Shown in pieces: positions 17,720-26,741 of a stretch of 64,000 nucleotides of DNA. This stretch comes from Streptomyces violascens (GTDB lineage Bacteria; Actinomycetota; Actinomycetes; Streptomycetales; Streptomycetaceae). The stretch is taken from NCBI RefSeq assembly GCF_014649955.1, contig NZ_BMUA01000018.1:1-64000 (forward strand), written 5' to 3'. A program made the translations under genes and the position numbers. Below the pieces are notes generated by a model. It saw only the letters and a program-made list of their open reading frames with translations, searched no databases and had not been told where the DNA came from. The stretch's first letter is position 1, and every line of letters starts with the position of its first letter.

Positions 17720-18138
17720 GCGACAAGAGATAGCGTCCCGGGCGTGCGGTGATGGCGCTCTTGGGATCTCATCACTCATCCGGGGACGCACCTCCACTGG
17801 CGCTGACGTGGGGCCGTTCGTGCGGAGTGGGTTCGTGTGGGTGCGGTCGCTGCTACCCGGTCCCAGCGCCCGGCTTCTGCTTGATGATCGCCACCGCGCT
17901 GCGCGGAATGGGCAGGCCCGCCCGCCAGAGCTACGGATGGAAAGGGCTTCCGGTGCGCCGGGTTGTGCGGCCGTGACTGGGCCGGTCCGGACCATCGGCG
18001 TTCCGGGAGGGGCGGGGAGTGAAACGTGGTGGAGTTTTGTCCACGCTCGGCTCTCGCCCCTGCCCGAAACGTCGCCACTGGCTCTGCTTCGTTCAGGGAA
18101 TCGGATGATGCAGAGCACAAAGGTGCAGGAGTGACAGT
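17720..18138. other. No gene seen
   Basis: The 419-bp stretch upstream of the nuclease gene has no frame with clear coding character. It should hold the promoter of the nuclease gene and the 3' flank of the small membrane protein gene. Confidence 0.4.
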
Positions 18139-18480
18139 TTACGATTCATTCCCGGAGGGACGGAATCGCGCAAAGAGGCCGATCGCCAATCCGGCGGCCA
18201 CTGCTGCTGCGATCAGGGTGACAGGGCCCCCGTGGTTATCGAGGAAGCGCGGCAGGCTGACGCTGATGATGACCGCGAGTACTACTGGCATCGTCAGCTT
18301 TGCGGGCAGGGTGGGGGCACCCCGCCTGAGTGTATATATTCCGCCGGCTGTGGCGAGGATTGCCCCGGCTGTCGACACCGCTCCGCTCTGCATGTCGCTT
18401 TGCAGGAAAGAGGTGACGGCGGCAGTGGCAAGGAGTGCGCTCATGAGGAACGCCGCTAGGACAAACCAGGGTTTGCGCAT
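18139..18480 (-). CDS. Small multi-pass membrane protein
   Basis: 113 aa from the ATG at 18480, behind AGGAGGG. Three or four hydrophobic helices (about residues 4-24, 33-49, 60-78, 84-102) and a basic tail FARFRPSGNES. No family is recognised. It is transcribed after the gene for a secreted glycine-rich protein, separated by a hairpin, so the two may be a functional pair such as an exported peptide and its membrane partner; this is only inference. Confidence 0.6.
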   Translation of the reverse strand: MRKPWFVLAAFLMSALLATAAVTSFLQSDMQSGAVSTAGAILATAGGIYTLRRGAPTLPAKLTMPVVLAVIISVSLPRFLDNHGGPVTLIAAAVAAGLAIGLFARFRPSGNES

Positions 18481-18498
18481 ATTCCCTCCTAAGTAGTC

Positions 18499-18528
18499 GT
18501 GGCGCACCGCTATTCAGTGGTGCGCCAC
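18499..18528 (-). terminator. Hairpin between the two small genes
   Basis: GTGGCGCACC (18499-18508) pairs with GGTGCGCCAC (18519-18528) around a 10-nt loop. It lies downstream of the secreted-protein gene on the minus strand and could end or attenuate transcription into the membrane-protein gene. Confidence 0.55.
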
Positions 18529-18572
18529 AATTTGTCACCCGTTAAGGGGTGCCCTACTGCTTGCCTTTTCCG

Positions 18573-19124
18573 TTAGCAGGTGACTGCGCCGGCGACGGCT
18601 CCGCCGATGCCTCCGGCTACCCCTCCGGCGACGGCTCCGGGAGCGCAGCCAGTCACTGCGTCTCCGATGCAGCCGGCTACGGCCCCGGCCGTACCGCTGG
18701 CCGTGGTCGACTTGCTGACGCAGCTCAGCCAGTCCGAGAAGCCAAAGGTGGTGATGGCTCCGGCGGCGGCTATCTCATGGCCGTCGATGCTCGTCAGGTT
18801 CAGCGTGGCCTTGTCGCCGCCGGTGACCGCCCACTTCCCGGAAAAGACGTGGCTGCCACCCTTGATCGTGGTCCCGGCCGCGTCCAGCTCCTTTCCGTTG
18901 GCGTCCTGTACGGCAAGCTGTCCATTGGACTTGACCGCCAGATGGTCTCCCTGGGGCAGGGTGAAATCCATCTGCAGCGACGTCGGCGTCGCGTGGCTGA
19001 CCTTCACGTGGAAAGCCCCCGTCGAATTTGCCTGGTCGGCCGCATTGGCGGTACCGGTCACCGTACCCAGAAGCAGCCCGGACAGGGCAATAATCGGGGC
19101 GGCGGCCCGGCTCATTCGCAACAT
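18573..19124 (-). CDS. Secreted protein with glycine-zipper C terminus
   Basis: 183 aa. The ATG at 19124 has AGGGG upstream. A signal peptide ends near TANA (about residue 31), a beta-rich middle domain follows (about 35-125), and the last 50 residues are Ala/Gly-rich with GxxxG repeats and four cysteines: WLSC, AGCIGDAVTGCAPGAVAGG and a final VTC. This tail could form membrane helices or disulfides, as in some pore-forming bacteriocins or glycine-zipper proteins. Function unknown. Its neighbour is a small membrane protein. Confidence 0.65.
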   Translation of the reverse strand: MLRMSRAAAPIIALSGLLLGTVTGTANAADQANSTGAFHVKVSHATPTSLQMDFTLPQGDHLAVKSNGQLAVQDANGKELDAAGTTIKGGSHVFSGKWAVTGGDKATLNLTSIDGHEIAAAGAITTFGFSDWLSCVSKSTTASGTAGAVAGCIGDAVTGCAPGAVAGGVAGGIGGAVAGAVTC

Positions 19125-19643
19125 TTCTTCTATTCCCCCTTCAATTATTTCACTACATGCCGGCGCCGATATCGGCATCACACCCTGGGGCGTGTGGTCA
19201 TATGCCGAAAGCAACGCCGAAGACATGCAAACACTCCGTAAGGCGCAAGGTCAAACTCGGTCGGTAAACACAGATTCGATGAGAGATCTCTTGAAGAGGC
19301 ACGCACTCCACGGGCCGGGGATCTCCATCCCGCGTTCACATCAAAGGCAAATAAGCGAATATAGGGCACGTATGTCCCATATGTTCTGCGGGGAGTGTTG
19401 ATCGGCCCAGGCTGACGATCGGCGCACACGGCGTCGGTCGTGGTGGCCGGACGTGGAGCGGCGCTTGGCTGCCCTTCGCTACGGAAGCCCGCAGACCGTC
19501 GTAGCCGGCTCGCGCTGAAGAATGCGGGGGAGTCCGCCGACGGTGGCGAGGGTCTGCACCCCAGGTTCACGGCGGACAGCCGCTCTCCGGTGCGCGGTGG
19601 CGCTGCCGGCCGCTTCCGCGGGAAGGGGTGAGAACGCGTACCT
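19125..19643. other. Long upstream region, lower GC
   Basis: About 520 bp with no supported gene. The first 280 bp are less GC-rich than the surroundings and lie upstream of the glycine-zipper gene, so they probably hold its promoter and 5' leader. Confidence 0.4.
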
Positions 19644-20077
19644 GTGCGCGCTACGGCCGACACCGGCATGCTGCCAGCCCATCAGAACGCCCTGCCGAGG
19701 TTGCCGCGTTGGCACCCCTGGCCACACCCGACACCTTGGGCAGCGGACCTCGCCGTTGCCATCCCACTGCTCCTGCTGGAAGCGGCGTGGTCGTGCTGGA
19801 CTGGATGTTCGGCATGGGTATGGAGGTATGGGCGGCGCAGGGAGAACAGGACCAGATCGATGCGGCGAGCCTTGCGCACATCGCACTGGTCCAGGAGTCG
19901 CTGATAGCCCTACTCGTCGTGGCGGTCCTCGCCGCCACCTTCCGTGCCCGCTGGACAATGCTCGCGCACCTGCTGGTGGCGCTGCTGGCCTGGCTGGTAC
20001 TGGCGGCCTCCCAGCACCAGTGGGACCACGGCCACGAACCGCTGCCCGGGTGCGTCCGCTATGACGCGCACCGCTGA
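19644..20077 (+). pseudogene. Small membrane protein (DUF6234-like), frameshifted
   Basis: One frame reads WAADLAVAIPLLLLEA; from about 19785 the reading continues in another frame as VVVLDWMFGMGMEVWAAQGE, then IALVQESLIALLVVAVLAAT and MLAHLLVALLAWLVLAASQH. Three hydrophobic segments are predicted. Joined, this resembles small Streptomyces membrane proteins of the DUF6234 kind, but the family name is from memory. A one-base change near 19785 disrupts it, unless that is a sequence error. Confidence 0.5.
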
Positions 20078-20185
20078 GACAGAAAGTGACACGCCTAGGG
20101 CCTCTCGTTTGGATCACTGGTGGCGGAGGCATCCTTGGGCCCTGCAAGTAGCTGCACTGTCAGCACCACCGTCTACGGTGCGACC

Positions 20186-20971
20186 ATGTCGTTTGCCCTG
20201 CCCGATGGTCTGCCTCCCGGCCGGTTCCTGTCTTCCGGTCCCGCACGCGTGTGGGTCTCGGACGAATTCCCGCATGACATTGAGCGCCTGTGGCCTCACC
20301 TGCTGAGCGAGCAAACAGCCTGCGGCCTGGTGCCGCTCCTGTGCTGGCCCGAGGCCATGGGAACACCGATCGGCCTGGCTGACATAAACGCCGTCCGTCT
20401 GGAGGAGGTGCTGGCCACGGATTTCGCCGAGTACCGGCGCAGGACGCTGCCCTTCTGGATGGATCCGACGCCGGCTCCGACGCCTGAAGGTATAGAGCCG
20501 TGGACACACGACCCGGGGCCGCCTTTCGAGCAGTGGCCGGGCCTGGCACCGCAGGTGCCGACTGCGCCCGCAGGCCCGACGCCCGAGACGGCGGCGGCAA
20601 GCCTGCTTACCTGGTTCAGCAAGACGGGACAGTTCGGGCTGGACGAGTGCCGCCTCGTACTCGTCCCTGCCCGTCGCGGCAGCGATGCTCTGGCGTTGAT
20701 CGGCTGGTCCGCGGAGGCACCGTTGCCTCTGCTGTGTGCACTGCTGCGGAGCTGGGAAGACCGCTTCGGTGCCCAGATCGTGGCGGTGTTCGGCAGCGAG
20801 CTGCACGTATCGGTCGCGAGACCTCCCGTTGAAGCAGAGCACGCGAACCTGCTCGCCTTGGAACACGTGCTTTCGACCGCGAACAACATCGTCGATGACC
20901 CGCCCACGCCGTTCCCCGAGTACGCGATGGACCTCGTGGGACGGACTTGTTGGTCGTTCTGGTGGGACTAG
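20186..20971 (+). CDS. DUF4253 domain protein
   Basis: 261 aa. The ATG at 20186 has no Shine-Dalgarno and sits a few bases after a TACGGT box, so the mRNA may be leaderless. The C-terminal half is a typical DUF4253 domain: RLVLVPARRGSDALALIGWS, LLRSWEDRFGAQIVAVFGSE, then LEHVLSTANNIVDD ending with FWWD. DUF4253 proteins are widespread in Streptomyces and sometimes neighbour toxin or immunity genes; function unknown. Confidence 0.85.
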   Translation: MSFALPDGLPPGRFLSSGPARVWVSDEFPHDIERLWPHLLSEQTACGLVPLLCWPEAMGTPIGLADINAVRLEEVLATDFAEYRRRTLPFWMDPTPAPTPEGIEPWTHDPGPPFEQWPGLAPQVPTAPAGPTPETAAASLLTWFSKTGQFGLDECRLVLVPARRGSDALALIGWSAEAPLPLLCALLRSWEDRFGAQIVAVFGSELHVSVARPPVEAEHANLLALEHVLSTANNIVDDPPTPFPEYAMDLVGRTCWSFWWD

Positions 20972-21008
20972 CCATGACGGCCGGGCTGCCACCCTCGTTG
21001 GTCCGGGC

Positions 21009-21500
21009 GTGCCGTTGACTGATGCGCAGTGGGCGCGGATCGGACCGTTGCTCCCAGATCGGACACCGAAACGCGGGGGGGGGGATGGAGAGACCACCGT
21101 GAAGTGATCGACGCGATCGCCTGGAAGTTCCAGACCGGCTCGCAGTGGGTCCACCTGCCGGCGAAGTACGGCAACTGGCGAGGCGCCTATAACCGGCTGC
21201 GGATGTGGGCCGTCGACGGCACGTGGGAGCGGGTCTTTACCACGCTCGTCGCGGAGGGCGATGCCGAAGAAGATTCCGACTGGGCCGTCTCGGTTGATTC
21301 CACCATCGTGCGCGCTCACCAGCATGCGGCCGGGGCTCGAAAAAGGGGGCCTTGGCTGGCGAGCCTGACGACCATGCCAGCGGCCGGTCCCGCGGCGGAC
21401 TGACGACGAAGACACGCTGTACCTCACAGGTGGCGTACGACACCGCTGGCGCACCCTGGAGCCGGGCACGCGGGTGCTCGCCGTGGCGGTGTCAGATCAT
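21009..21500 (+). pseudogene. IS5-family (IS427-group-like) transposase, broken
   Basis: The start reads VPLTDAQWARIGPLLPDRTP in one frame; a run of ten G near 21075 shifts to the frame DHREVIDAIAWKFQTGSQWV, RLRMWAVDGTWERVF and WAVSVDSTIVRAHQHAAGAR. An AAAAAGGGGG slippery site at 21340-21349 then joins, by a -1 shift, to SGRSRGGLTTK, as expected for two-ORF IS427-group elements. Similarity ends soon after. The G-run frameshift and the missing 3' end make it inactive. Confidence 0.8.
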
Positions 21501-21769
21501 GCCGAGGTCGGCGGGGAGTGATGCTCTCTCGCCTCACTCCCCGCCCGTCCATGAGCCCTTTTCGTCCTCCCGTTGAGACGTGGTGAGGTACGGCGACGGC
21601 CTTGATGATGTCGGTGGTGCGGGTTCGTGCTGCCAGGAGATGGCGCTGGATCCGTGCGGTCCAGGAGCTTGTGCCAGCAGCTCTGCACCCACCGCTCCAT
21701 GACCGAGTTCACCTCAGCGGCCGCCGCCGGCCGCCTGGGGAAGCAGGAGGAACCGGCATGGCGATTCGG

Positions 21770-22198
21770 CCGATGCATACGTGGGCATCGTCGTCGAGGG
21801 GACATGGATGCCGCCATCGCGTTCTTCGCGAAACTCAGTCGGGAGCCGGAGGGCGGGGCGGAGGGTCAGGGACTCGTCGCCGACCGGTGCACCGGATTCC
21901 ACGGCGTCCGCTGTGACATCGCGATGGTCCGCGCCCCGGACGGTCACAGCCGCCTCGAACTGGCGAAGTGCCGCAGCCCCGCGGCGATCCGCGGCGGACG
22001 CGCAACCGGCCGCACATCATTGTGGGCACGCACCACGTCAGGTTCGCCGTCTACGACATCGAGGACACTGTCGCCTGGCTGTGCCCTCACCGTGCCGAAC
22101 TCGTCGGCGAGATCGCCCGGTTCGAGGACAGCTGCCTGCTCTGCTACGTCCGTGGCCCGGAAGGCACCGGCGTTGGCCTGGCCGAGCAGCTGCGCTGA
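21770..22198 (+). pseudogene. VOC-family protein, frameshifted
   Basis: Three frames give successive parts of one VOC protein: YVGIVVE, then MDAAIAFFAKLSREPEGG and RCDIAMVRAPDGHSRLELAK, then HHVRFAVYDIEDTVAWL ending EGTGVGLAEQLR. Changes of frame lie near 21810 and 22005. The order of metal-ligand strands is preserved, so this is a recently broken glyoxalase-like gene. Confidence 0.65.
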
Positions 22199-22687
22199 GG
22201 GGGAGGAATCCGAACCGGGCAGCCGGACGAGACCATCGAGGTTCCGAACCACGGTCAGCCGGGAGCCACCGGACCCCGACGTGACCCACTCGGCCTACGT
22301 TGCCAAGGGCAAAACCCCGCGCGACGTCAGGAACGCGAGACACCGGTGGTCGTCTGCCTTCTGCTGCCAGCGCGGATCCGGAACGTCGCCGGAAGCGGGC
22401 GGGGCGGACGGAGAAGTCGATGCCAAGCCGTGGCCCCGAGCATGGCCCCGGCCGTGCCGGGGGCGTCCGCCAGACCCGCTGCCCCGGGAAGCGGCGGATA
22501 GGACCGGCGCCGCCCGTACGGCGAAGCCGAGGCGGCGTGCCAGTTGTCGTACGCCGTGACAGATGCGAGACGCTCGAACTCGGCGTGGTACGGCAGGATC
22601 GGCCGCGCCTATGGCGGCCGGCGGGCAGGTCTGACAGGCCGTCAGTTCCAGGAGGTGTGTACTGTGTGTCCGGGGCTTGGACGTGCA
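22199..22687. other. No gene seen
   Basis: The 490 bp between the VOC pseudogene and the promoter of the leader ORF have no frame with clear coding features. Confidence 0.4.
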
Positions 22688-22717
22688 TTGACGCTCCAAG
22701 TGGTGTCCGGCTACGTT
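22688..22717 (+). promoter_or_regulatory. Promoter for the leader ORF and arylsulfotransferase
   Basis: TTGACG (22688-22693) and TACGTT (22712-22717) are separated by 18 bp, a good sigma-70-type (HrdB) promoter. The leader ATG at 22725 begins 7 nt after the -10 box, so transcription would start at or beside the ATG and the leader would be translated without a 5' UTR. Confidence 0.65.
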
Positions 22718-22724
22718 CTGCCGC

Positions 22725-22805
22725 ATGCAGCAGCACTGTTTCCTGACAACCCGCGGTCACATCGACCACATGCGGGTGTGCTCTGCTGCCTGTCGCCCCT
22801 GTTGA
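22725..22805 (+). CDS. Cys-rich putative leader peptide (arylsulfotransferase unit)
   Basis: 26 aa containing TTRGHIDHMRVCSAACRPC, with five Cys codons, four of them within the last eight residues except the first at position 5. The core R-x-H-I-D-x-x-R-V followed by Cys matches the actinobacterial family of putative leader peptides placed before sulfur genes. The likely role is to sense charged cysteine tRNA: stalling at the Cys codons when cysteine is scarce would change folding or termination of the 213-nt region before the arylsulfotransferase gene. Too short for most gene finders. Confidence 0.75.
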   Translation: MQQHCFLTTRGHIDHMRVCSAACRPC

Positions 22806-23018
22806 GAGCCCTTGCCTTCTCCAGGGCATTTGTTTCCCGCCGCTGACCGCCTCTGCGGGTTGCGCGCGGACTTCTGTATGAGTTGAAGCGCCTGCCTGTG
22901 CGCCTCGGCGCGTTCTTGCAGGTGCGATCCCTCGCTGCGTACGCCCAGCTGGCGTGCGCCTTCCCCGCATGTCCAGAGCCGAGTGGTTCGGCTTCGGGCT
23001 GCCAGATAAGGAACCCTG

Positions 23019-24230
23019 ATGCACAACAACAAGCTGTCCGCACGTGCCCTGGCTGTGACGGCGACTGCGGTGGCGGCGGGCCTGCTGCCCGTGCCGGGCG
23101 CTGCCGCGGCCCCCGGCAGCGCGCCGCTGCCGCCGGTCGCCGTCGTGGCAGATGAGGCCGGGACCGGCAGCGGGGACATCTTCTTGTCCCCGAACTCTGC
23201 CACCAGCCAGTACTCCAGCGGCGTGGAGATCTTGAGCCATGACGGCAAGCGCGTGGTCTGGTCGCACAAGGTGCCCGCCGGGCAGGAAGCCGCCGACTTC
23301 CGCGCCCAGACCTACCAGGGCAAGCGAGTGCTGACCTGGTGGCAGGGCACCGGCCTGGGCGGTCTCGCCACCGGCACGGACGTCGTCTACAACGAGCGCC
23401 ATCAGAAGATTGCCGAGGTGAAGGCCGGGAACGGCTACACCGCCGACGGCCACGAGTTCCTGATCACCCCTCACGGTACGGCTCTGATCCTGGCCTACAA
23501 GCTGGCCACGGCCGACCTCACCTCCCTGGGCGGCTCCGCGCACCAGAAAGTCATCGACGGTGTTGCGCAGGAGATCGACATCCGTACCGGCCAGGTGCTG
23601 TTCCAGTGGAGTGCCGCCGACCACGTCCCCTACGCGCAGAGCGAGCAGCCGCTCCCGTCCTCCCCGAACAGTCCGTGGGACTGGTTCCACATCAACGCCG
23701 TCAAGCTCGACACCGACAACAACCTGCTCATCGATGCCCGCAACACCTGGACCACCTACAAGGTCGACCACCGCGCCGGCAAGGTCCTGTGGCAGCTCGG
23801 CGGGAAGGCCAGCACCTTCAAGGAGCAGACCGTGCCGGGCCAGTACCTGAACACCGCCGGGCGGATCTTCTCCTGGCAGCACGACCCCGAGCCGCTGGGC
23901 GGGGGCCTGTACCGGTGGTTCGACAACGAGTCCGCCGGTGCCGCCAACACTGGTACGGGGGCCGTGGAGGAGCTGCCGTTCAGCCGCGTCGTCACCGTCC
24001 GCCTGGACGAACACACCCACACCGCGACCCTGGTCAGTTCCATCAACCAGCCGGATTACCTCAGCGCTTCCTCGCAGGGCAACGCGCAGCTCCTCCCGGG
24101 CGGCAACACCTTCGTTGGGTGGGGCTCGCTGCCGTATGTCTCGGAGTTCAGCCCGTCCGGCAAGCCGCTGTTCAAGGCGCAGTTCCCCACCGGCGTGAAC
24201 ACCTACCGCGCCTACCGCTCCGCCTGGTGA
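23019..24230 (+). CDS. Secreted arylsulfotransferase-family protein
   Basis: 403 aa, ATG behind AAGGA. A signal peptide (about residues 1-30, GAAAAPG) precedes an Arylsulfotran_2-type six-bladed propeller: HKVPAGQEAADFRAQTYQGK, VLTWWQGTG, DGHEFLITPHGTALILAY, WDWFHINAV and FSWQHDPEPLGGGLYRWFDN carry the conserved His, Trp and Asn/Asp pattern. The family transfers sulfate between phenols or releases it from sulfate esters outside the cell. The preceding Cys-codon leader suggests expression under sulfur limitation. The end YRAYRSAW stops at a TGA; the same frame downstream resumes with TGSPVSPGK, so the C terminus may be slightly shortened. Confidence 0.85.
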   Translation: MHNNKLSARALAVTATAVAAGLLPVPGAAAAPGSAPLPPVAVVADEAGTGSGDIFLSPNSATSQYSSGVEILSHDGKRVVWSHKVPAGQEAADFRAQTYQGKRVLTWWQGTGLGGLATGTDVVYNERHQKIAEVKAGNGYTADGHEFLITPHGTALILAYKLATADLTSLGGSAHQKVIDGVAQEIDIRTGQVLFQWSAADHVPYAQSEQPLPSSPNSPWDWFHINAVKLDTDNNLLIDARNTWTTYKVDHRAGKVLWQLGGKASTFKEQTVPGQYLNTAGRIFSWQHDPEPLGGGLYRWFDNESAGAANTGTGAVEELPFSRVVTVRLDEHTHTATLVSSINQPDYLSASSQGNAQLLPGGNTFVGWGSLPYVSEFSPSGKPLFKAQFPTGVNTYRAYRSAW

Positions 24231-24274
24231 AGACCGGCCTGGACCGGCTCGCCCGTCTCACCGGGGAAGTCCCG
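24174..24274 (+). repeat. Copy 1 of a 100-bp duplicated segment
   Basis: The last 57 bases of the arylsulfotransferase gene and 44 bases beyond it recur at 46639-46738 with only one base deleted. This is the native copy, being in frame with the full gene. Confidence 0.9.
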
Positions 24275-25136
24275 CATGCCGACCGGCGACGCGGACGGAG
24301 GCGAGGAAGACCCGGTGCACCCGCCGGTGGTCGCCTTCGATGCCGTTCGCGAACTGGCGCAGGACGTCGCGCCGTTCGCCGACAAGCTGGTCGCCGCACA
24401 GCCGGTTCGCCCACCCGGTCCGGCGGGACGTGCCGGTCGGAAACCTCGGTCCGGTGGAGCCCGGCCGCCGTCTTGGGCATTTTCTCCGCGAACGCTTCGG
24501 GTTCTTCGGCCCGCGCAGTCGGTGGATGGGGCGGACACCGTCGGGGCCGGCAGCCGTGGCTGCGACGGCGCCAAACTGCGCCCTCGCTGGCTGCCCACAG
24601 TTGGCCACCCCAACACCGAAGCCACCCGAAACCCATAGGTCATCGAGCTACAGCACGGTTCACCACCACGCTCTGACAACAATCCCGCCGGCTGTTTGAT
24701 ACGGCAGCTCCTGGGACTGAGCTTGTCTTTGCTCACGGCCTGGTCTGTGGCGATGTTCGCCACCGGCCGCCTCAACGTTCCTGCAGTGCGAGGGGTCTTC
24801 GCGGGCGAGAGCCCGCGAACCCTTTTGTCTGGGCCTTCTGCGGTGAGCATGCTGCTCGTCGGCACGTCACCCACGCCGACTCGTCCGACGCCGGATTCAC
24901 CGCGCAGCGCATCACACAATGTCCTCGGGCGTCCTGACCCGGCCGAGGAAATGCGGTGCAGGTTCCTCACAGGAGACCGTCGCCGCGTCCCGAGGTTGCA
25001 GTGGAAAACGTGTGATGACTGTGTCGAGCGGGGCCGCCGTCCATCGGGGCGTCCGCGATGCGGGACGGCCCTCTTGACGACGATGTCGGTCGGATCGACA
25101 CTCACTGAGGGAATCCTAGTGAACAGGTAGGGAAAA
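24275..25136. other. Unassigned region between sulfur genes
   Basis: About 860 bp with several long but mutually contradictory open frames on both strands, the usual GC-rich background. One minus-strand frame (24258-24608) has a protein-like stretch LVGERRDVLRQFANGIEGDH, but no family is recognised. The 3' part (25020-25136) leads into the next leader ORF and should include its promoter. Confidence 0.35.
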
Positions 25137-25247
25137 ATGAGGCGCTTGGAGTCGGTCACCGCACGCGTGAGCCGTTCGCCTCTTCTGACCTCCCGCCGTC
25201 ACATCGATCTGCTGCGTGTCTGCAGCGCGATCAACTCCCAGGGCTGA
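25137..25247 (+). CDS. Cys-codon leader peptide (GST unit)
   Basis: 36 aa with the core SPLLTSRRHIDLLRVCSAIN near the C terminus, the classic actinobacterial leader motif RRHIDLLRV with a Cys codon right after it. AGGTAGGGA precedes the ATG; a GTG at 25167 is an alternative start. The 132-nt gap to the next gene is of suitable size for an attenuator. Confidence 0.8.
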   Translation: MRRLESVTARVSRSPLLTSRRHIDLLRVCSAINSQG

Positions 25248-25379
25248 GCCGCGCCCATCCCGTGTCGGCGGCGCCCCGCGAGCAGGGCTCACGCGTCAGA
25301 TGCGCACGGATGAGTCCCGATCCCTCACTCGACGTCGCTTCCGCCGCGCGTACGTCCGCGCCCGCTCCCGGGGAGAGTC

Positions 25380-26243
25380 ATGACCGTCACACCGCTGGCC
25401 GCCCACGCCTCCGACCGACCCGCGCCCGTTTTCCGGGGCCGGATCGGCCGGGACGCGCGCAGCGGCCACTACGCCGTTCCGGGCCGATACCGCCTCCATC
25501 TGTCGACCGCCTGTCCCGGCGGCCTGCGCATCGCCGTCACCCACAGCCTGCTCGGCCTGGACACCGTCTGTCCGGCCACCTTCCTGCCCGCCGTCCCCGA
25601 CTGCCCCGAAGGCGGCCACTCCGTCCTGCGGCCGCTGTACGAGGCCAGCGCCCACCGGTATGCCGGTCCGGCTGTCGCTCCGGTACTCAGCGACGACTGG
25701 TTCGGGCGGATCGTCAGCACCCATGCCCCGGACATCATGCGCGACCTCGACCGCCGGTTCGGTGGTGACCATGTCTCGCTCTACCCGTGCGGCGCGGAGT
25801 CGGAGATCGAGGCGGTCGAGCGGATGTGCGCGCAGGGCATCGAACGGGCCGCGCAGCGCGCCGGATCGGCCGGTGGCGAGCCGGTGGAACGTGACCTGGC
25901 ACTGAGCACGCTGCTCGAAACACTCGGCGCGCTGGAGCGCTGGCTCGTCGGGCGCGCGTACCTGATCCGCGACGAAATCACCGCCGCCGACGTCGAGTTG
26001 TGGGTCGCCCTGGTCCAGCTCGACACCGTCCACCGCAACCACCTCGACGCCTCCGCGATCCAACGCATCGCCGACCACCCGACCCTGTGGGCCCACGCCC
26101 GCCGGCTCGCCGCCCACCCAGCCTTCGGCGGCCACCTCGACCTCGACGGCATCGAACGCCGCCACCACGCCCGCTGTCATGGCCTGGAGGCCGCCGGAGC
26201 AGCCGTCCAGATCCTGGACTGGGCAGCACACGCGGCCCGTTAG
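25380..26243 (+). CDS. Glutathione S-transferase / glutathionyl-hydroquinone reductase-like protein
   Basis: 287 aa; ATG after GGGGAGA. The thioredoxin-like N-terminal half contains RLHLSTACPGGLRIAVTHSL, where CPGG replaces the CPWA catalytic motif of Xi-class enzymes, keeping the catalytic Cys. The C-terminal all-helical GST domain (about 155-285) includes LERWLVGRAYLIRDEITAAD. Actinobacteria use mycothiol, so the thiol substrate may be mycothiol or a sulfur compound. The leader ORF in front suggests a role in sulfur scavenging, for example cleaving thioethers or conjugates. Confidence 0.82.
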   Translation: MTVTPLAAHASDRPAPVFRGRIGRDARSGHYAVPGRYRLHLSTACPGGLRIAVTHSLLGLDTVCPATFLPAVPDCPEGGHSVLRPLYEASAHRYAGPAVAPVLSDDWFGRIVSTHAPDIMRDLDRRFGGDHVSLYPCGAESEIEAVERMCAQGIERAAQRAGSAGGEPVERDLALSTLLETLGALERWLVGRAYLIRDEITAADVELWVALVQLDTVHRNHLDASAIQRIADHPTLWAHARRLAAHPAFGGHLDLDGIERRHHARCHGLEAAGAAVQILDWAAHAAR

Positions 26244-26447
26244 CCGTTCCACCTGCTGGACCGGCGTTGACATTCGTTCGGGCAATTGTCTTAACTACGG
26301 CCCAGAACGGTCATGAGTGTCAGCGACAAGCCCTGGCTTGCTGACCGGCAACCCTCGCGCCGCGGTGGGGTGCCCCAGGTGACGACCGGACCGAAGACGT
26401 TTCGGTAAGCGCGAGGCCCACAGGGCCGGAACAGTGATGGTGACGCC

Positions 26448-26597
26448 ATGTACGCAGCTCCCAGGACGGCCACGCGCCGCCCCCAGGGCTGCGTACAGCC
26501 GTACCCGAACCCTCTCGTCGCCGATCGCGCCGTCGATCTGCTCCGCGTGAACAGCGCACTGTGTACCGCACCGGGCTGTGCCCGCTGTCGGGGCTGA
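26448..26597 (+). CDS. Cys-rich putative leader peptide (ABC transporter unit)
   Basis: 49 aa. The second half reads ADRAVDLLRVNSALCTAPGC followed by ARCRG: the leader core R-x-V-D-L-L-R-V then three Cys codons close together (positions 39, 44, 47), with a fourth Cys at 15. No strong ribosome-binding site is visible and the start is less sure than the C-terminal part. The stop codon is 144 nt before the ATG of the permease gene. Confidence 0.72.
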   Translation: MYAAPRTATRRPQGCVQPYPNPLVADRAVDLLRVNSALCTAPGCARCRG

Positions 26598-26741
26598 CAC
26601 TTCCCCGCAGCCCCCGCAATCCCTGACGAACACCGCCCGCCGCGGTGTGCCGTTGTCCTCCCCACCCCGGTGCCTCGCTGTCGTGTGCGCCACCGCATGC
26701 CGCCGCGCTTCCGGGGTGTTCCCATCGAGCCGGAGCCCACC

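Noticed and set aside
16961..18118. Long 385-codon minus-strand ORF over the HNH nuclease
   Set aside because: Only its signal-peptide segment is real; the rest is the wrong frame of the nuclease, which reads correctly in another frame.
22038..24020. 660-codon minus-strand ORF
   Set aside because: It is the antisense shadow of the arylsulfotransferase gene and its leader; typical of GC-rich DNA.
24212..25159. 315-codon minus-strand ORF as a possible transposase
   Set aside because: No transposase motif, and other frames over the same stretch look equally protein-like; left unassigned.
25296..26285. 329-codon minus-strand ORF
   Set aside because: Antisense to the glutathione-transferase-like gene, whose catalytic Cys motif and leader support the plus strand.
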